A stretch of 41,388 bases of DNA, from contig JAIPKD010000025.1 of NCBI GenBank assembly GCA_021733835.1, positions 1 to 41,388 of the forward strand, in the 5' to 3' direction. Of this stretch, positions 1 to 8,187 are shown in pieces. The stretch's first letter is position 1. Every line of letters begins with the position of its first letter. This DNA comes from Verrucomicrobiota bacterium (lineage in GTDB: Bacteria > Verrucomicrobiota > Verrucomicrobiia > Limisphaerales > JAIPKD01). Both the position numbers and the translations under genes were made by a program. The notes under the pieces are model-generated. The model worked only from the letters and a program-made list of their open reading frames with translations, was not told the DNA's origin and made no database searches.

Positions 1-674
1 AATTCAACTTCATTCTCATCGGGCAACCTCATCAGCCAGTCGATCAGCCGAAATAAGTTCAGCACCTCCTCCTTGCTGTAACCTCGCTCGTACAACCGCC
101 GCGTCAGCTCCCACTTCATACGCTTACGCTGCGTCATGTCCCGGCGCGTCCGCTGCGTGGCCAAGTACGCCGCTATCACCACAGCGGCAGGATTCCTCTG
201 CTCTTCCAGCCATTGCCAATTCTTGCCGAATTCCATTAGCTTGCACACCGGATACCGAAATCTAAGCTCATACCCCCACAGCCGCTCCTCGTATGTGTCG
301 GGACACCACTTGGGATTCGCATCGGCCAATATCGCCAGGCTCACCACAGACTCATCATACCGGTCGGCTATCCGGTGATGGTACCGGTACATCCGTCGCG
401 GCAAGTCCTTGTCCACCCAACTCTGCACCTCCACGTGGATCAGTATCAATTCCTTCCGGTCGTCTTTGCGCCATACCTTGACCAATTTATCCACTCGTTG
501 CTTACCCCGTTTTGCGTCCCTGGTCACCTTCTGGAGTTCCTTATCCAAAAACTCGAACTTCTTATGCCAGTTTATATTGCCGGCAACCTCCGGGAAACAG
601 AACTCCAGGAGCGGTTGGAGGTATTGCTCCAGCGCCTCTTTCCAAGCCCCGTCGTAATCGGTTTGTCGTTTCAT
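1..674 (-). CDS. Rpn-family / PD-(D/E)XK nuclease-transposase-like protein, C-terminus cut by window edge
   Basis: This open frame is not in the supplied ORF track because its stop lies outside the window. Reading the minus strand from the ATG at 674 gives at least 224 codons without a stop, beginning MKRQTDYDGAWKEALEQYL. The layout fits the Rpn / YhgA-like family of PD-(D/E)XK nucleases annotated as putative transposases or cytosolic proteins. A basic helical N-terminus is followed by Asp62 in RVDKLVKVW and a strand with the ExQ signature LIHVEVQSW (Glu82, Gln84), giving the D-x(n)-E-x-Q catalytic pattern. Downstream are RMYRYHHRIADRY and a conserved-looking WGYELRFRYPV stretch. Rpn proteins are DNA endonucleases linked to recombination, and in many genomes they occur as multicopy accessory genes. 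The start is preceded by no clear Shine-Dalgarno site. A palindromic repeat (782-885) lies about 110 bp upstream. Family assignment is from remembered motifs; activity is inferred. Confidence 0.8.
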   Translation of the reverse strand, partial: MKRQTDYDGAWKEALEQYLQPLLEFCFPEVAGNINWHKKFEFLDKELQKVTRDAKRGKQRVDKLVKVWRKDDRKELILIHVEVQSWVDKDLPRRMYRYHHRIADRYDESVVSLAILADANPKWCPDTYEERLWGYELRFRYPVCKLMEFGKNWQWLEEQRNPAAVVIAAYLATQRTRRDMTQRKRMKWELTRRLYERGYSKEEVLNLFRLIDWLMRLPDENEVE

Positions 675-1128
675 GACAATCTTGTGGTGATGCTACATCG
701 TCAAGTGGTAATAATGCAAAGAAATAATAGCCATGAATATAATCTGGATATTTAGTCAAGTACGCCAAAAAACGCGGAGAAGTTTTGATTCCGGTTTCGT
801 TTACGTACACGTTTTTCGTATAGGTTCATCGACTGCGAATAATCAGAAACGCGAACGTGTAGTTGAACCTAGCTGGAATCAAAACAGCGGCATTGACAAA
901 AAATCTGTAAATTGGTTAGTTGTAGGATGTTATTAAGGGTGGTCGCGCCCGTAATTAGTAGATGTTGACGTGATTCGTGATTTGGAGCGCTACACAATGG
1001 TGTCGGGAGTCTTGCTGTTGTTTGGAAGTGCCGAGTGCTTTCTTGAACTGTCTGATGTGTGAGATGGTGATGGATTGTGCGGGACGCAATGCGGCGCCGG
1101 CGCCGGCTGAAAAATTCCCGCGTATAAG
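675..1128. other. Intergenic region between the Rpn-like gene and argJ
   Basis: This 454-bp gap separates two divergently transcribed genes and must hold both promoters. It contains the palindromic repeat at 782-885. A TTGACA hexamer occurs near 893 but has no convincing -10 partner. A GC-rich self-complementary stretch (gccggcgccggc) lies near 1096. No ARG-box-like palindrome or RNA gene was recognised. The short ORFs reported here by the track are fragments in the repeat or in random frames. Confidence 0.6.
782..885. repeat. MITE/REP-like imperfect palindrome, copy A
   Basis: The element is about 104 bp and has ends in inverted orientation. The outer 11 bases GTTTTGATTCC (782-792) recur exactly as GGAATCAAAAC (875-885), and the 30-base arms match at 23 of 30 positions when hand-aligned. 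The central segment 810-846 is the reverse complement of 15303-15339 in copy B, with 33 of 37 identities including a perfect 19-mer. The left arm 783-811 also matches 15253-15281 in direct orientation (26 of 29, all differences C/T), which is expected if both copies are palindromic. It lies in the upstream region of the Rpn-like gene. It could be a non-autonomous mobile element, a REP-type element or a structured RNA; no internal protein is supported. Confidence 0.7.
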
Positions 1129-2436
1129 ATGATGAAATCAAATTTTAAGAATATATCCGGTTCGATAAACGCCCCTGTTGGATTCCGTGCGGGCAGTGTG
1201 TTTTGTGATATTAAAAAGCTTGGTACGGGGAAGGGTTCGGAAAAGGGGGATAAACACGATCTGGCCCTTGTGTGTTCGGATACACCTGCGGCGGTGGCAG
1301 GTATGTTTACGACAAGCCAGGTGCGCGCAGCGCCGGTGAAGATCAGTGTCGAACGCGCCGCGCGCAAATCGGCGCAGGCGATACTGATTAATTCGGGCAA
1401 TGCCAACGCATGCACCGGCAGTCGCGGGATGGCGGATGCGCTGGAAATGACAAACATTACGGCGCGCCTCCTGGAAATCCCCGAGGAGCACGTTCTAGTT
1501 TGTTCAACGGGCCGGATCGGCGTTCAATTACCGATGGAGAATGTCAGGGGCGGCATAGACGCGGTGGTGAAGGCGCTTGGTTCCAGCCACGAGTACGCGA
1601 CGCAGGCGGCCGAGGCGATTATGACCACAGACACGCGGCGCAAGGAAACGGCGGTCGAGTTCGAGTTGGATGGCCGGAGTGTCAAGATAGGCGGTATCTG
1701 CAAGGGCGCCGGGATGATCCAGCCCGGTATGAGCCGAACATCCTCCAGGCCCGCGGCGACGCCGTTGCATGCTACGATGCTTTGTGTGATAACCACAGAC
1801 GCAGCCGTCGAAGGTGAGGCGCTGAAGTCCGCCCTCGCTTGCGCCGTGGCGAACAGTTTCAATAGAATTACCATCGACGGCGACATGAGCACGAACGATT
1901 CGGTCATCGCCCTGGCCAACGGTCAGGCGGGCAATGAGCCGCTTTCCTTGGAAGCGGGCGATTGCGAAAGGTTCGGAATATTCCAAGACGCGCTGAATCA
2001 GGTTACGCTCGAGCTGGCGAAGATGATCGTCAGGGACGGCGAGGGCGTTTCGAAGTTCATTACCATTCGAGTTGGGGGCGCCGAGTCGTTTGCTGATGCG
2101 GATGCGGCGGCGCGCTCGGTTGCGAACAGCGCGTTGGTAAAGACGAGCTGGTGCGGCGGCGATCCGAACTGGGGCAGGATAATGGGCGCACTTGGGTATT
2201 CGAACGCGCGCATCGATGAGGAATCGGTCGATATCGGATACTCGCGTTCCGGCGATGCGGAGGTTAGGTTTGCGCTGGAGTTCGGCAAGCCCGCTGTTGA
2301 TTTGGAAAGCCTGAAGGAGATCACCGTTCTCGATGAATTCGATATTCATATTAATCTGAACAGGGGTGACGGTGAAGCGGTGGTTTACACGTGCGATTTA
2401 ACCGAGGCGTATGTCGATTTTAATAAAGGCGAGTAA
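1129..2436 (+). CDS. argJ: Bifunctional glutamate N-acetyltransferase / ornithine acetyltransferase ArgJ
   Basis: ArgJ transfers the acetyl group from N-acetylornithine to glutamate, recycling acetyl groups in cytosolic arginine synthesis; some members also use acetyl-CoA. The 435-aa product carries the family signatures ILINSGNANACTG, VCSTGRIGVQLPM, KGAGMIQPGM and, near the C-terminus, WCGGDPNWGRIMGALGYS. ArgJ is a self-cleaving Ntn-type hydrolase; the cut should fall before Thr216 in HATMLCVITTDA, whose Thr becomes the nucleophile of the beta subunit. Typical ArgJ has the ATML directly after KGxGMIxPNM, but here about 13 residues (SRTSSRPAATPLH) intervene. Two ATGs in tandem (1129, 1132) could start translation and no Shine-Dalgarno site is obvious. 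It leads the arg operon, with 21 bp to argB. No argC lies beside it. Confidence 0.95.
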   Translation: MMKSNFKNISGSINAPVGFRAGSVFCDIKKLGTGKGSEKGDKHDLALVCSDTPAAVAGMFTTSQVRAAPVKISVERAARKSAQAILINSGNANACTGSRGMADALEMTNITARLLEIPEEHVLVCSTGRIGVQLPMENVRGGIDAVVKALGSSHEYATQAAEAIMTTDTRRKETAVEFELDGRSVKIGGICKGAGMIQPGMSRTSSRPAATPLHATMLCVITTDAAVEGEALKSALACAVANSFNRITIDGDMSTNDSVIALANGQAGNEPLSLEAGDCERFGIFQDALNQVTLELAKMIVRDGEGVSKFITIRVGGAESFADADAAARSVANSALVKTSWCGGDPNWGRIMGALGYSNARIDEESVDIGYSRSGDAEVRFALEFGKPAVDLESLKEITVLDEFDIHINLNRGDGEAVVYTCDLTEAYVDFNKGE

Positions 2437-2457
2437 AAATTCTAATCTGCATTTGAA

Positions 2458-3333
2458 ATGAAAAATTTAATTTCCAAGGCGGCGACTCTATTGGAGGCGT
2501 TGCCGTACATTCAAAGGTTCCGTAATCAGACCTTCGTAATTAAATACGGGGGAAGCTTCATGGACTCCGAAGACCCCGCCGTGCGTGACAGCGTGGCAAG
2601 GGACATCGTGTTTTTGGAGGCCGTGGGTATAAAACCGGTCGTCGTTCACGGCGGCGGAAAGGCGATAAGCCGCGCCATGGACGAAGAAAAGCTTGAGACG
2701 AAGTTTGTCCAGGGCATGCGGATGACGGATGAAAAGACAGTGAGTGTGGTCGAACGTGTCCTATCCAACAAGATTAATCCGCATATAGTCGATACAATTA
2801 ATTCATTCGGCGGCATGGCAAAGGGCTTCTCTGGGACGCGGATTTTCCGATGTAAGAAAATGCTCGTAAACGATCCCGAGCACGGCGGAGTCGACGCCGG
2901 ATTCATCGGCGAGGTAACGGACTTATACACCGATCCAATAACCGAATGTGTTTCAAGGAACATAACGCCGATAGTCAGTCCAACCGCCACGGGTGAAGAC
3001 GGCTTTATTTATAATTGCAACGCCGACGTAGCCGCGGCGAAGATGGCAATAGCGCTTAAGGCGAGCCGGCTGGTTTTTATGAGTGACGTGCCGGGATTAA
3101 TGCGCGACATTAATGATCCGGCATCGGTCATCTCGCACCTGCGCACGGGGGAAGTCGAGAAGCTTAAGAACGAAGGTGTGATCGACAAGGGTATGGTACC
3201 GAAGATAGACAGCGCGGTCGAGGCTATCAACTCGGGCGTAGACAAGGTATCATTAGTGGACGGCCGCGTCTCTCATGCCGTGCTGCTGGAGATATTCACG
3301 GACGAAGGCGTGGGAACAGAGGTTGTATTATAA
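2458..3333 (+). CDS. argB: Acetylglutamate kinase ArgB
   Basis: ArgB phosphorylates N-acetylglutamate with ATP, the second step of cyclic arginine synthesis in the cytosol. The 291-aa protein belongs to the amino acid kinase family. It has the N-terminal lysine and glycine motif IKYGGSFM, the substrate-binding loop VVVHGGGKAIS, and the conserved YNCNADVAAAKMA and VFMSDVPGLM segments, with Lys in DKGMVPKIDSA. Length is normal for the family. The long N-terminal helix (MKNLISKAATLLEALPYIQ) is of the kind associated with arginine-sensitive hexameric enzymes, so feedback inhibition by arginine is plausible but not proven. It follows argJ by 21 bp and precedes argD by 32 bp. The leader lacks a clear Shine-Dalgarno sequence. 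Confidence 0.96.
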   Translation: MKNLISKAATLLEALPYIQRFRNQTFVIKYGGSFMDSEDPAVRDSVARDIVFLEAVGIKPVVVHGGGKAISRAMDEEKLETKFVQGMRMTDEKTVSVVERVLSNKINPHIVDTINSFGGMAKGFSGTRIFRCKKMLVNDPEHGGVDAGFIGEVTDLYTDPITECVSRNITPIVSPTATGEDGFIYNCNADVAAAKMAIALKASRLVFMSDVPGLMRDINDPASVISHLRTGEVEKLKNEGVIDKGMVPKIDSAVEAINSGVDKVSLVDGRVSHAVLLEIFTDEGVGTEVVL

Positions 3334-3365
3334 CGCATAATGTTAACACATAGAAATTTGCCGAT

Positions 3366-4616
3366 ATGACAATGAACGCTAAATCGTTGTATGAAAAATA
3401 CGTAGTACCGTCATATAAACGGTTCGACCTCACATTTTCGCACGGCAGCGGGAGCAGGCTTACGGATGTGGACGGCAAGGAATACCTGGACATGGGCGGT
3501 GGTATCGCCGTCTCATGTCTTGGGCATGGGCATCCCGAGCTTGTCGATACACTGCGGGAGCAGGCCGGAAAAATGCTCCATATCTCGAACCTGTACTACC
3601 ACGAGGGACAGGGCAGCCTGGCGGAGGCGATTGTGAATTTGATTGCGCCCGGTAAATGTTTCTTTTGCAACAGCGGCGCCGAGGCCAATGAAGGGCTTTT
3701 TAAGTTGGCACGGAAATTCGGTCATGACGAAGGGCGTTACGAGATCATCACCGCCAGGAACTCGTTTCATGGGCGGACGCTCGCCGGCATCGCAGCTACC
3801 GGACAGGATAAGGTTAAAACCGGTTTCGAACCGATAATGCCGGGGTTCAGACACGTGCCCTTCAATGATATCGACGCGGTCAAAAGCGCCATATCACCGT
3901 CAACCGTAGCTGTAATGATCGAAGGCATCCAGGGCGAGGGCGGGATAACGCCGGCAAAGATCGATTACATGCTTGCGCTGCGCCGCTTGTGCGATGAACG
4001 GAAATTGCTCCTGTTGATGGACGAAGTACAATGTGGTTTCTTCCGTACCGGCAAGTTCCTGGGATACCAGCGGCTGCTTGAGGGTGTCGAAGGCGGTGAA
4101 TCGTTCCTGCCCGACGGTGTGTCCATGGCGAAATCGCTGGCCGCCGGGTTCCCGATGGGGATGTTCTGGACGCGTGAGAGATACGCGGACTTACTGGGCC
4201 CGGGCGCTCATGCGAGCACATTCGGGGGAACGCCGCTGGCGTGCGCCGTCGCATTGAAGGTTATGGAAATAGTCCGGCGCGACGGCCTGGACGCGAACGC
4301 CCGTGATTCCGGTGAATTAATAATGAACCGGCTGCGCGAACTTGCCCAGCGGTTCCCGGGGATCATAACGGATGTACGCGGGCTGGGATTCATAATCGGT
4401 TTCGAGCTGGCTGAGGCCAAGTCCGTCAAGGCCTTCGGTTCCAGCGATGCGCCGAGCTCGTTGCAATTTGTTGAAAGGCTGCACGAGGCGGGGCTTTTGA
4501 CCGTTCCCGCCGGCGCGCGTGTAGTGCGATTGTTGCCGCCGTTGAACTTGAGTAAAGATGATGCCGAACACGCTGTAAGTATAATTCGTAAAGTGGTCGA
4601 AGACGTGGCATCATGA
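3366..4616 (+). CDS. argD: Acetylornithine aminotransferase ArgD (class III, PLP)
   Basis: ArgD converts N-acetylglutamate semialdehyde to N-acetylornithine with glutamate as amino donor. The 416-aa sequence is a class III PLP transaminase. FFCNSGAEANEGLFKLAR forms the phosphate-binding region, LLLMDEVQCGFFRTG holds the PLP-ring Asp219, and the Schiff-base lysine is Lys256 in SMAKSLAAGFPMG. The C-terminal domain with LLPPLNLSKDD is complete. Close relatives such as ornithine or succinylornithine aminotransferases share these motifs, but the position between argB and argF fixes the assignment. ATGs at 3366 and 3372 are both possible starts. argF begins 10 bp after the stop. Confidence 0.95.
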   Translation: MTMNAKSLYEKYVVPSYKRFDLTFSHGSGSRLTDVDGKEYLDMGGGIAVSCLGHGHPELVDTLREQAGKMLHISNLYYHEGQGSLAEAIVNLIAPGKCFFCNSGAEANEGLFKLARKFGHDEGRYEIITARNSFHGRTLAGIAATGQDKVKTGFEPIMPGFRHVPFNDIDAVKSAISPSTVAVMIEGIQGEGGITPAKIDYMLALRRLCDERKLLLLMDEVQCGFFRTGKFLGYQRLLEGVEGGESFLPDGVSMAKSLAAGFPMGMFWTRERYADLLGPGAHASTFGGTPLACAVALKVMEIVRRDGLDANARDSGELIMNRLRELAQRFPGIITDVRGLGFIIGFELAEAKSVKAFGSSDAPSSLQFVERLHEAGLLTVPAGARVVRLLPPLNLSKDDAEHAVSIIRKVVEDVAS

Positions 4617-4626
4617 TGTAAGGCCT

Positions 4627-5523
4627 ATGAAACATTTGCTCAGCATCGAGGCCCTTGATAAGGCGGATATCATATCGATCCTGGACGCGGTACCGCGGAT
4701 CAAGCGTGAACGCTACACGACGGTGGATACGATATTGAACGGCGGTATTTGGGCGATGATTTTCAGCAAGTCATCGACGCGTACCAGGGTATCGTTTGAG
4801 GTGGGGATTCGCGAGCTGGGTGGTAGTACGTTGTTCCTCCCCGCCAACGAGATTCAGTTGGGCAGGGGCGAGCCTATAAGCGATACCGCAAGGGTGCTCG
4901 GCAGGATGGTGCGCGGCGCTGTAATTAGGACGTTTGATCAATCGGATGTCGAAGACTTCGCAAAGTACTCGGCGATTCCAACCGTGAACGCGCTGACTGA
5001 TCGCGAGCATCCGTGTCAGGTGCTGAGTGATCTGTTTACCATTCAAGAGGCGCTGGGCTCGATAAAGGATAGGGTGATTACGTTTATCGGCGACGGTTCA
5101 TGTAATGTACCGACCTCGTGGGTGTTTGCGGCGGGTAAACTTGGATTCGAGCTGCGTATCGCCGCGCCGGAGAAGTACCAGCCTGAGTCGGATGTGCTCG
5201 AGTCCGCGCCGGCTAACGTACATTGTCTCGAGGACGTCCGGGCCGCCGTCGAGGGCGCCGATGTGTTGTACACGGACGTCTGGGTATCAATGGGTAAAGA
5301 GAAGGAGTTCCAGGAGCGACTGAAATGGCTGAAGGGGTACCGTTTAAAAAAGTCGTTGCATGAACACGCCAAGCCCGGGGCCTTGGTCATGCATTGCCTG
5401 CCGGCGTATCGCGGGATGGAGATCGATGAGGACTTATTCGAGGAACATGCCGAAACGATTTTTACGCAGGCGGAGAACCGGTTGCATACGCAAAAAGCTA
5501 TAATCAAGTGGATGCTGCAATAG
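4627..5523 (+). CDS. argF: Ornithine carbamoyltransferase ArgF
   Basis: ArgF makes citrulline from ornithine and carbamoyl phosphate. The carbamoyl-phosphate motif STRTR is at residues 50-54 (SKSSTRTRVSFE), REHPCQVLSDL is the second phosphate-site signature, and the ornithine loop MHCLPAYRGMEI is near the C-terminus. Length (298 aa) is slightly short but complete. TAAGG sits just upstream of the ATG, one of the few clear ribosome sites in this operon. argF is the last arg gene here: argC, argG and argH are not in the window. Its stop is only 3 bp from the stop of the convergent phoR, with no room for a terminator, so the two operons may read into each other. Confidence 0.96.
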   Translation: MKHLLSIEALDKADIISILDAVPRIKRERYTTVDTILNGGIWAMIFSKSSTRTRVSFEVGIRELGGSTLFLPANEIQLGRGEPISDTARVLGRMVRGAVIRTFDQSDVEDFAKYSAIPTVNALTDREHPCQVLSDLFTIQEALGSIKDRVITFIGDGSCNVPTSWVFAAGKLGFELRIAAPEKYQPESDVLESAPANVHCLEDVRAAVEGADVLYTDVWVSMGKEKEFQERLKWLKGYRLKKSLHEHAKPGALVMHCLPAYRGMEIDEDLFEEHAETIFTQAENRLHTQKAIIKWMLQ

Positions 5524-5526
5524 ATG

Positions 5527-6723
5527 TCATGCCGGGGGCGACTGATCAACCGGGACGGTAATGAAGAATGTAGTGCCGTGACCGAGCTTGCTCTGTGCGT
5601 GTACCCTTCCGCCGTGTGATTGCACGATATGTTTGACTATCGAAAGACCGAGGCCGGTGCCGCCTTGTTCGCGTGACCTGCCGCGGTCGACACGGTAGAA
5701 CCTCTCGAATATCCGCTCCAGAGCGTCTTCGGGGATACCGGGACCGTTGTCGGATACCTCAAGCTCGACGAATTTGTTGTTTGTATAATGCCCGGATATG
5801 ACGATGCGGACGCCGTTTTGTCCGTACTTGATCGCGTTATCTACCAGGTTTGAAAGTACTTGTTCGAAGCGGTCTGAGTCGATGTTCGCGGATAAACCTG
5901 TCGGGACGCGATTTTCGATAGTGAAGGTCTTGTCGGTGATCGACGAGTTCATGTCGTCTATAACGTGTGTCGTCATGGCGTGAAGAGAGGCGGGGCTGCG
6001 GTTTAGGATCACAGGCCCCGATTCGAGTCTGGAGATGGTAAGTAGGTCTTCGATGAGGAATGTGAGGCGGTCTGCGTGTTTCTGTATTATCTGGAGGAAC
6101 CGTGCGGCGATTGGCGGCTCGTCTTTGGCGCCTGATAGGAGTGTTTCTACGTATCCTTTGATGAGCGAAAGCGGAGTGCGGAGTTCGTGGCTTACGTTGG
6201 CGACGAATTCTTTCCTTGTGTTTTCGAGCTGCTTGATTCGGCTGAGGTCATGGAAGACGAGGATCACGCCGGTTTTGGTATCGCCGGGAGACTTTAGGGC
6301 GGTTGCGTTGAGCTGGAGTATGCATTGATGTAATTCAGGTGGTTCGAATTCGAAGCCGAGCACATTTTCTTCTTTTCGCGCCTTGTCGACTATTTCCTGA
6401 ATTTGATGCATTCGCAAGGCTTCCATTATCGTTCGGCCGCGCGCTGATTGTTGCAAGTTAAAAAGGCGGACGGCGGAATTATTAATGAATTGGATTTTGT
6501 CTGCGTCGTCCAGGATGATTATGCCTTCGGCCATGCTGTCGAAGAGCGTTTCGAGTCTGCGCTGTTCCTGTTGTTTGAGTTCGCGCTTGCGGTATTCGAG
6601 GGTGACCACCCGGTTTCGTATGGTTTCGAGTTCGATGCGAAGCTCCTTAGTATGCCGTAGTAAAAGGAATATTATGAATGCGAGAAGGATCGAGAGTGCC
6701 GCAAAGATGATTTCGTAGCTCAT
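5527..6723 (-). CDS. phoR: Phosphate-regulon sensor histidine kinase PhoR
   Basis: This 398-aa kinase has one N-terminal membrane helix (about residues 4-23), a basic coiled linker and a PAS domain (about 55-165). Next come a HisKA domain with phospho-accepting His179 in FVANVSHELRTPLS and a HATPase domain with SNLVDNAIKYG, DNGPGIPE and GGTGLGLSIVKHI. It lacks a periplasmic sensor domain, as in PhoR proteins that read phosphate status through PstSCAB and PhoU. It is the last gene of the pst-pho cluster, 71 bp after phoB, and very likely phosphorylates PhoB. Context makes PhoR much more likely than another EnvZ/KinB-type kinase. Confidence 0.93.
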   Translation of the reverse strand: MSYEIIFAALSILLAFIIFLLLRHTKELRIELETIRNRVVTLEYRKRELKQQEQRRLETLFDSMAEGIIILDDADKIQFINNSAVRLFNLQQSARGRTIMEALRMHQIQEIVDKARKEENVLGFEFEPPELHQCILQLNATALKSPGDTKTGVILVFHDLSRIKQLENTRKEFVANVSHELRTPLSLIKGYVETLLSGAKDEPPIAARFLQIIQKHADRLTFLIEDLLTISRLESGPVILNRSPASLHAMTTHVIDDMNSSITDKTFTIENRVPTGLSANIDSDRFEQVLSNLVDNAIKYGQNGVRIVISGHYTNNKFVELEVSDNGPGIPEDALERIFERFYRVDRGRSREQGGTGLGLSIVKHIVQSHGGRVHAQSKLGHGTTFFITVPVDQSPPA

Positions 6724-6794
6724 GGATTAAAGTGAATGTATCCGGATTTCAAGGGTTGCGAATACGGGCTTATTAATGGTTGCCAAAGTGATAA

Positions 6795-7481
6795 TCATGT
6801 ATCTCTGAACCTGTAACCGATACCGCGGACGGTATCGATGTGCCGCGCGGACTCACCGAGTTTCTCTCTGAGCCTGCGCATGTGTGTATCTACGGTTCGG
6901 GTTTCTATGATCCTGTCATAGCCCCAAACGTCCTGGAGCAATTGGTCGCGGGACTGGACGCGTCCGCGCCGCTGCGCCAGAAGGCTGAGGAGCTTGAACT
7001 CGGTGGCCGTTAGTTCGATCTCCTTGTCTTTGACTATGACCTCGTGGCGAGGCAAGTCTATCTTGAGGTTACCGATCCGGATTTCTTCTTCGGGTTCGCG
7101 CTCGGTGGCGCTGCGATTGAGCAGTTTCTTTATTCTCAGCACCAGTTCGCGCGGACTGAACGGCTTGGTAATATAATCGTCCGCGCCGAGCTCGAGGCCG
7201 AGGACGCGGTCTATCTCCGCGGCCTTGGCCGTCAGCATGATCACCGGTATATGGATTGTCTTTTTATCGCGGCGCAGTATCTTACAGACCTCAAGGCCGT
7301 CCATTTCGGGTAGCATAAGGTCCAATACGATAAGATCGGGCAGGTGCTCCCTGGCTTTCTTTAATGCGTCTTCTCCGTCATCGGCGCTGATTACGCTGTA
7401 ACCCGCGGCCCTGATGTTGAAATCTATCAGCTCGAGCGCGTCCGGTTCGTCATCGACTATCAGTATGGTCTGTTTCTTCAT
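6795..7481 (-). CDS. phoB: Phosphate-regulon response regulator PhoB (OmpR family)
   Basis: PhoB is the transcription factor of the phosphate regulon. From the internal ATG at 7481 the protein is 228 aa and starts [18 protein letters not shown], exactly where receiver domains begin. The extra 35 residues in the ORF track are a non-domain extension inside phoU. The receiver has the acidic pair D10-D11, phospho-acceptor Asp54 in [12 protein letters not shown] and the lysine in ITKPFSPRE. The C-terminal winged helix ([33 protein letters not shown]) is the OmpR/PhoB DNA-binding domain. The start lies inside the end of phoU (32-bp overlap), suggesting translational coupling. It presumably binds the 11-bp-phased repeats upstream of pstS and the porin. 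Confidence 0.94.
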   Translation of the reverse strand: MKKQTILIVDDEPDALELIDFNIRAAGYSVISADDGEDALKKAREHLPDLIVLDLMLPEMDGLEVCKILRRDKKTIHIPVIMLTAKAAEIDRVLGLELGADDYITKPFSPRELVLRIKKLLNRSATEREPEEEIRIGNLKIDLPRHEVIVKDKEIELTATEFKLLSLLAQRRGRVQSRDQLLQDVWGYDRIIETRTVDTHMRRLREKLGESARHIDTVRGIGYRFRDT

Positions 7482-8187
7482 TACCTTGTGATTCGATCGG
7501 GTTCGTGGTTTCTGTTTTTCGTTGTTGATGCCGAATGTCCTTGGCTTCATAGAGGAACACGACTTCTTCGGCGATGTTGGTGGCATGATCGCCGATACGT
7601 TCCATGCATTTGGATATTACCATCCAGTGCAGCGCCCTATTGATGATGGAAGGGTTGGCGGCCATATATTCGGCCAATTGCAACTGGAAGTCCTTGTTCA
7701 ATTCATCCACCTCCTTGTCGCGTCTGATGTTTGCCATGGCGGTTTGCAGATCGCCGTTCACGAAAGAATGTAGTGATTGCTTCAGCATACCGGCGACTAT
7801 GCTCGCCATTTCCGGGACGGCGTTTGATGTCTTGAGCGCGGGTTCGCTGTTGAGCTTGATTACGCGACGAGCGATGGTGGTGGATTCATCACCGACGCGT
7901 TCGAGTTCGTTCGAGCATTTCATTGTCACGGTGATGAGGCGCAGGTCCGAGGCTACCGGCGCCTTGAGAGCGAGGAAGTCGATCGCCAATTCGTCGAGTT
8001 CTTTTTCGAACTGATCGATTATTGAGTCGTCTTCTTCAACCTTGAGCGCAAGCTCGTCGTTACGTTCCAATAGTGCGCGTACGGCCAGATTCAATGCCGC
8101 CTCGGCGTGGCTGGCCATGGTAAGAAGCTTTTGTTTCAGTGAAACAAGTTCTTTTTCAAATGGGCGTTCCATGTGATAAATATGCAT
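7450..8187 (-). CDS. phoU: Phosphate transport/signalling regulator PhoU
   Basis: PhoU links the Pst transporter to PhoR and keeps the Pho regulon off when phosphate is plentiful. The 245-aa protein is all-helical and consists of two repeated three-helix bundles. The metal-binding signatures are visible as SNELERVGDESTTIARR in the first repeat and MERIGDHATNIAEEVVFL in the second. The ATG shares one base with the pstB stop (TAATG), indicating tight coupling; an ATG five codons later (MERPFEKELV) is an alternative start. A hydrophilic C-terminal tail ([19 protein letters not shown]) lies over the phoB start and is probably not part of the fold. Confidence 0.94.
   Translation of the reverse strand: MHIYHMERPFEKELVSLKQKLLTMASHAEAALNLAVRALLERNDELALKVEEDDSIIDQFEKELDELAIDFLALKAPVASDLRLITVTMKCSNELERVGDESTTIARRVIKLNSEPALKTSNAVPEMASIVAGMLKQSLHSFVNGDLQTAMANIRRDKEVDELNKDFQLQLAEYMAANPSIINRALHWMVISKCMERIGDHATNIAEEVVFLYEAKDIRHQQRKTETTNPIESQGNEETDHTDSR

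Noticed and set aside
562-810. 82-aa minus-strand ORF starting MYVNETGIKTS
   Set aside because: Its start is a translation of palindrome copy A and its end overlaps the Rpn gene in another frame.
893-922. Sigma-70 promoter with TTGACA
   Set aside because: The hexamer is perfect but the expected -10 positions read TTAGTT/TAGTTG, too weak to call.
1528-2349. 273-aa minus-strand ORF
   Set aside because: It lies wholly inside argJ in the opposite strand, has no recognisable domain and exists because the GC-rich gene leaves few stops in that frame.
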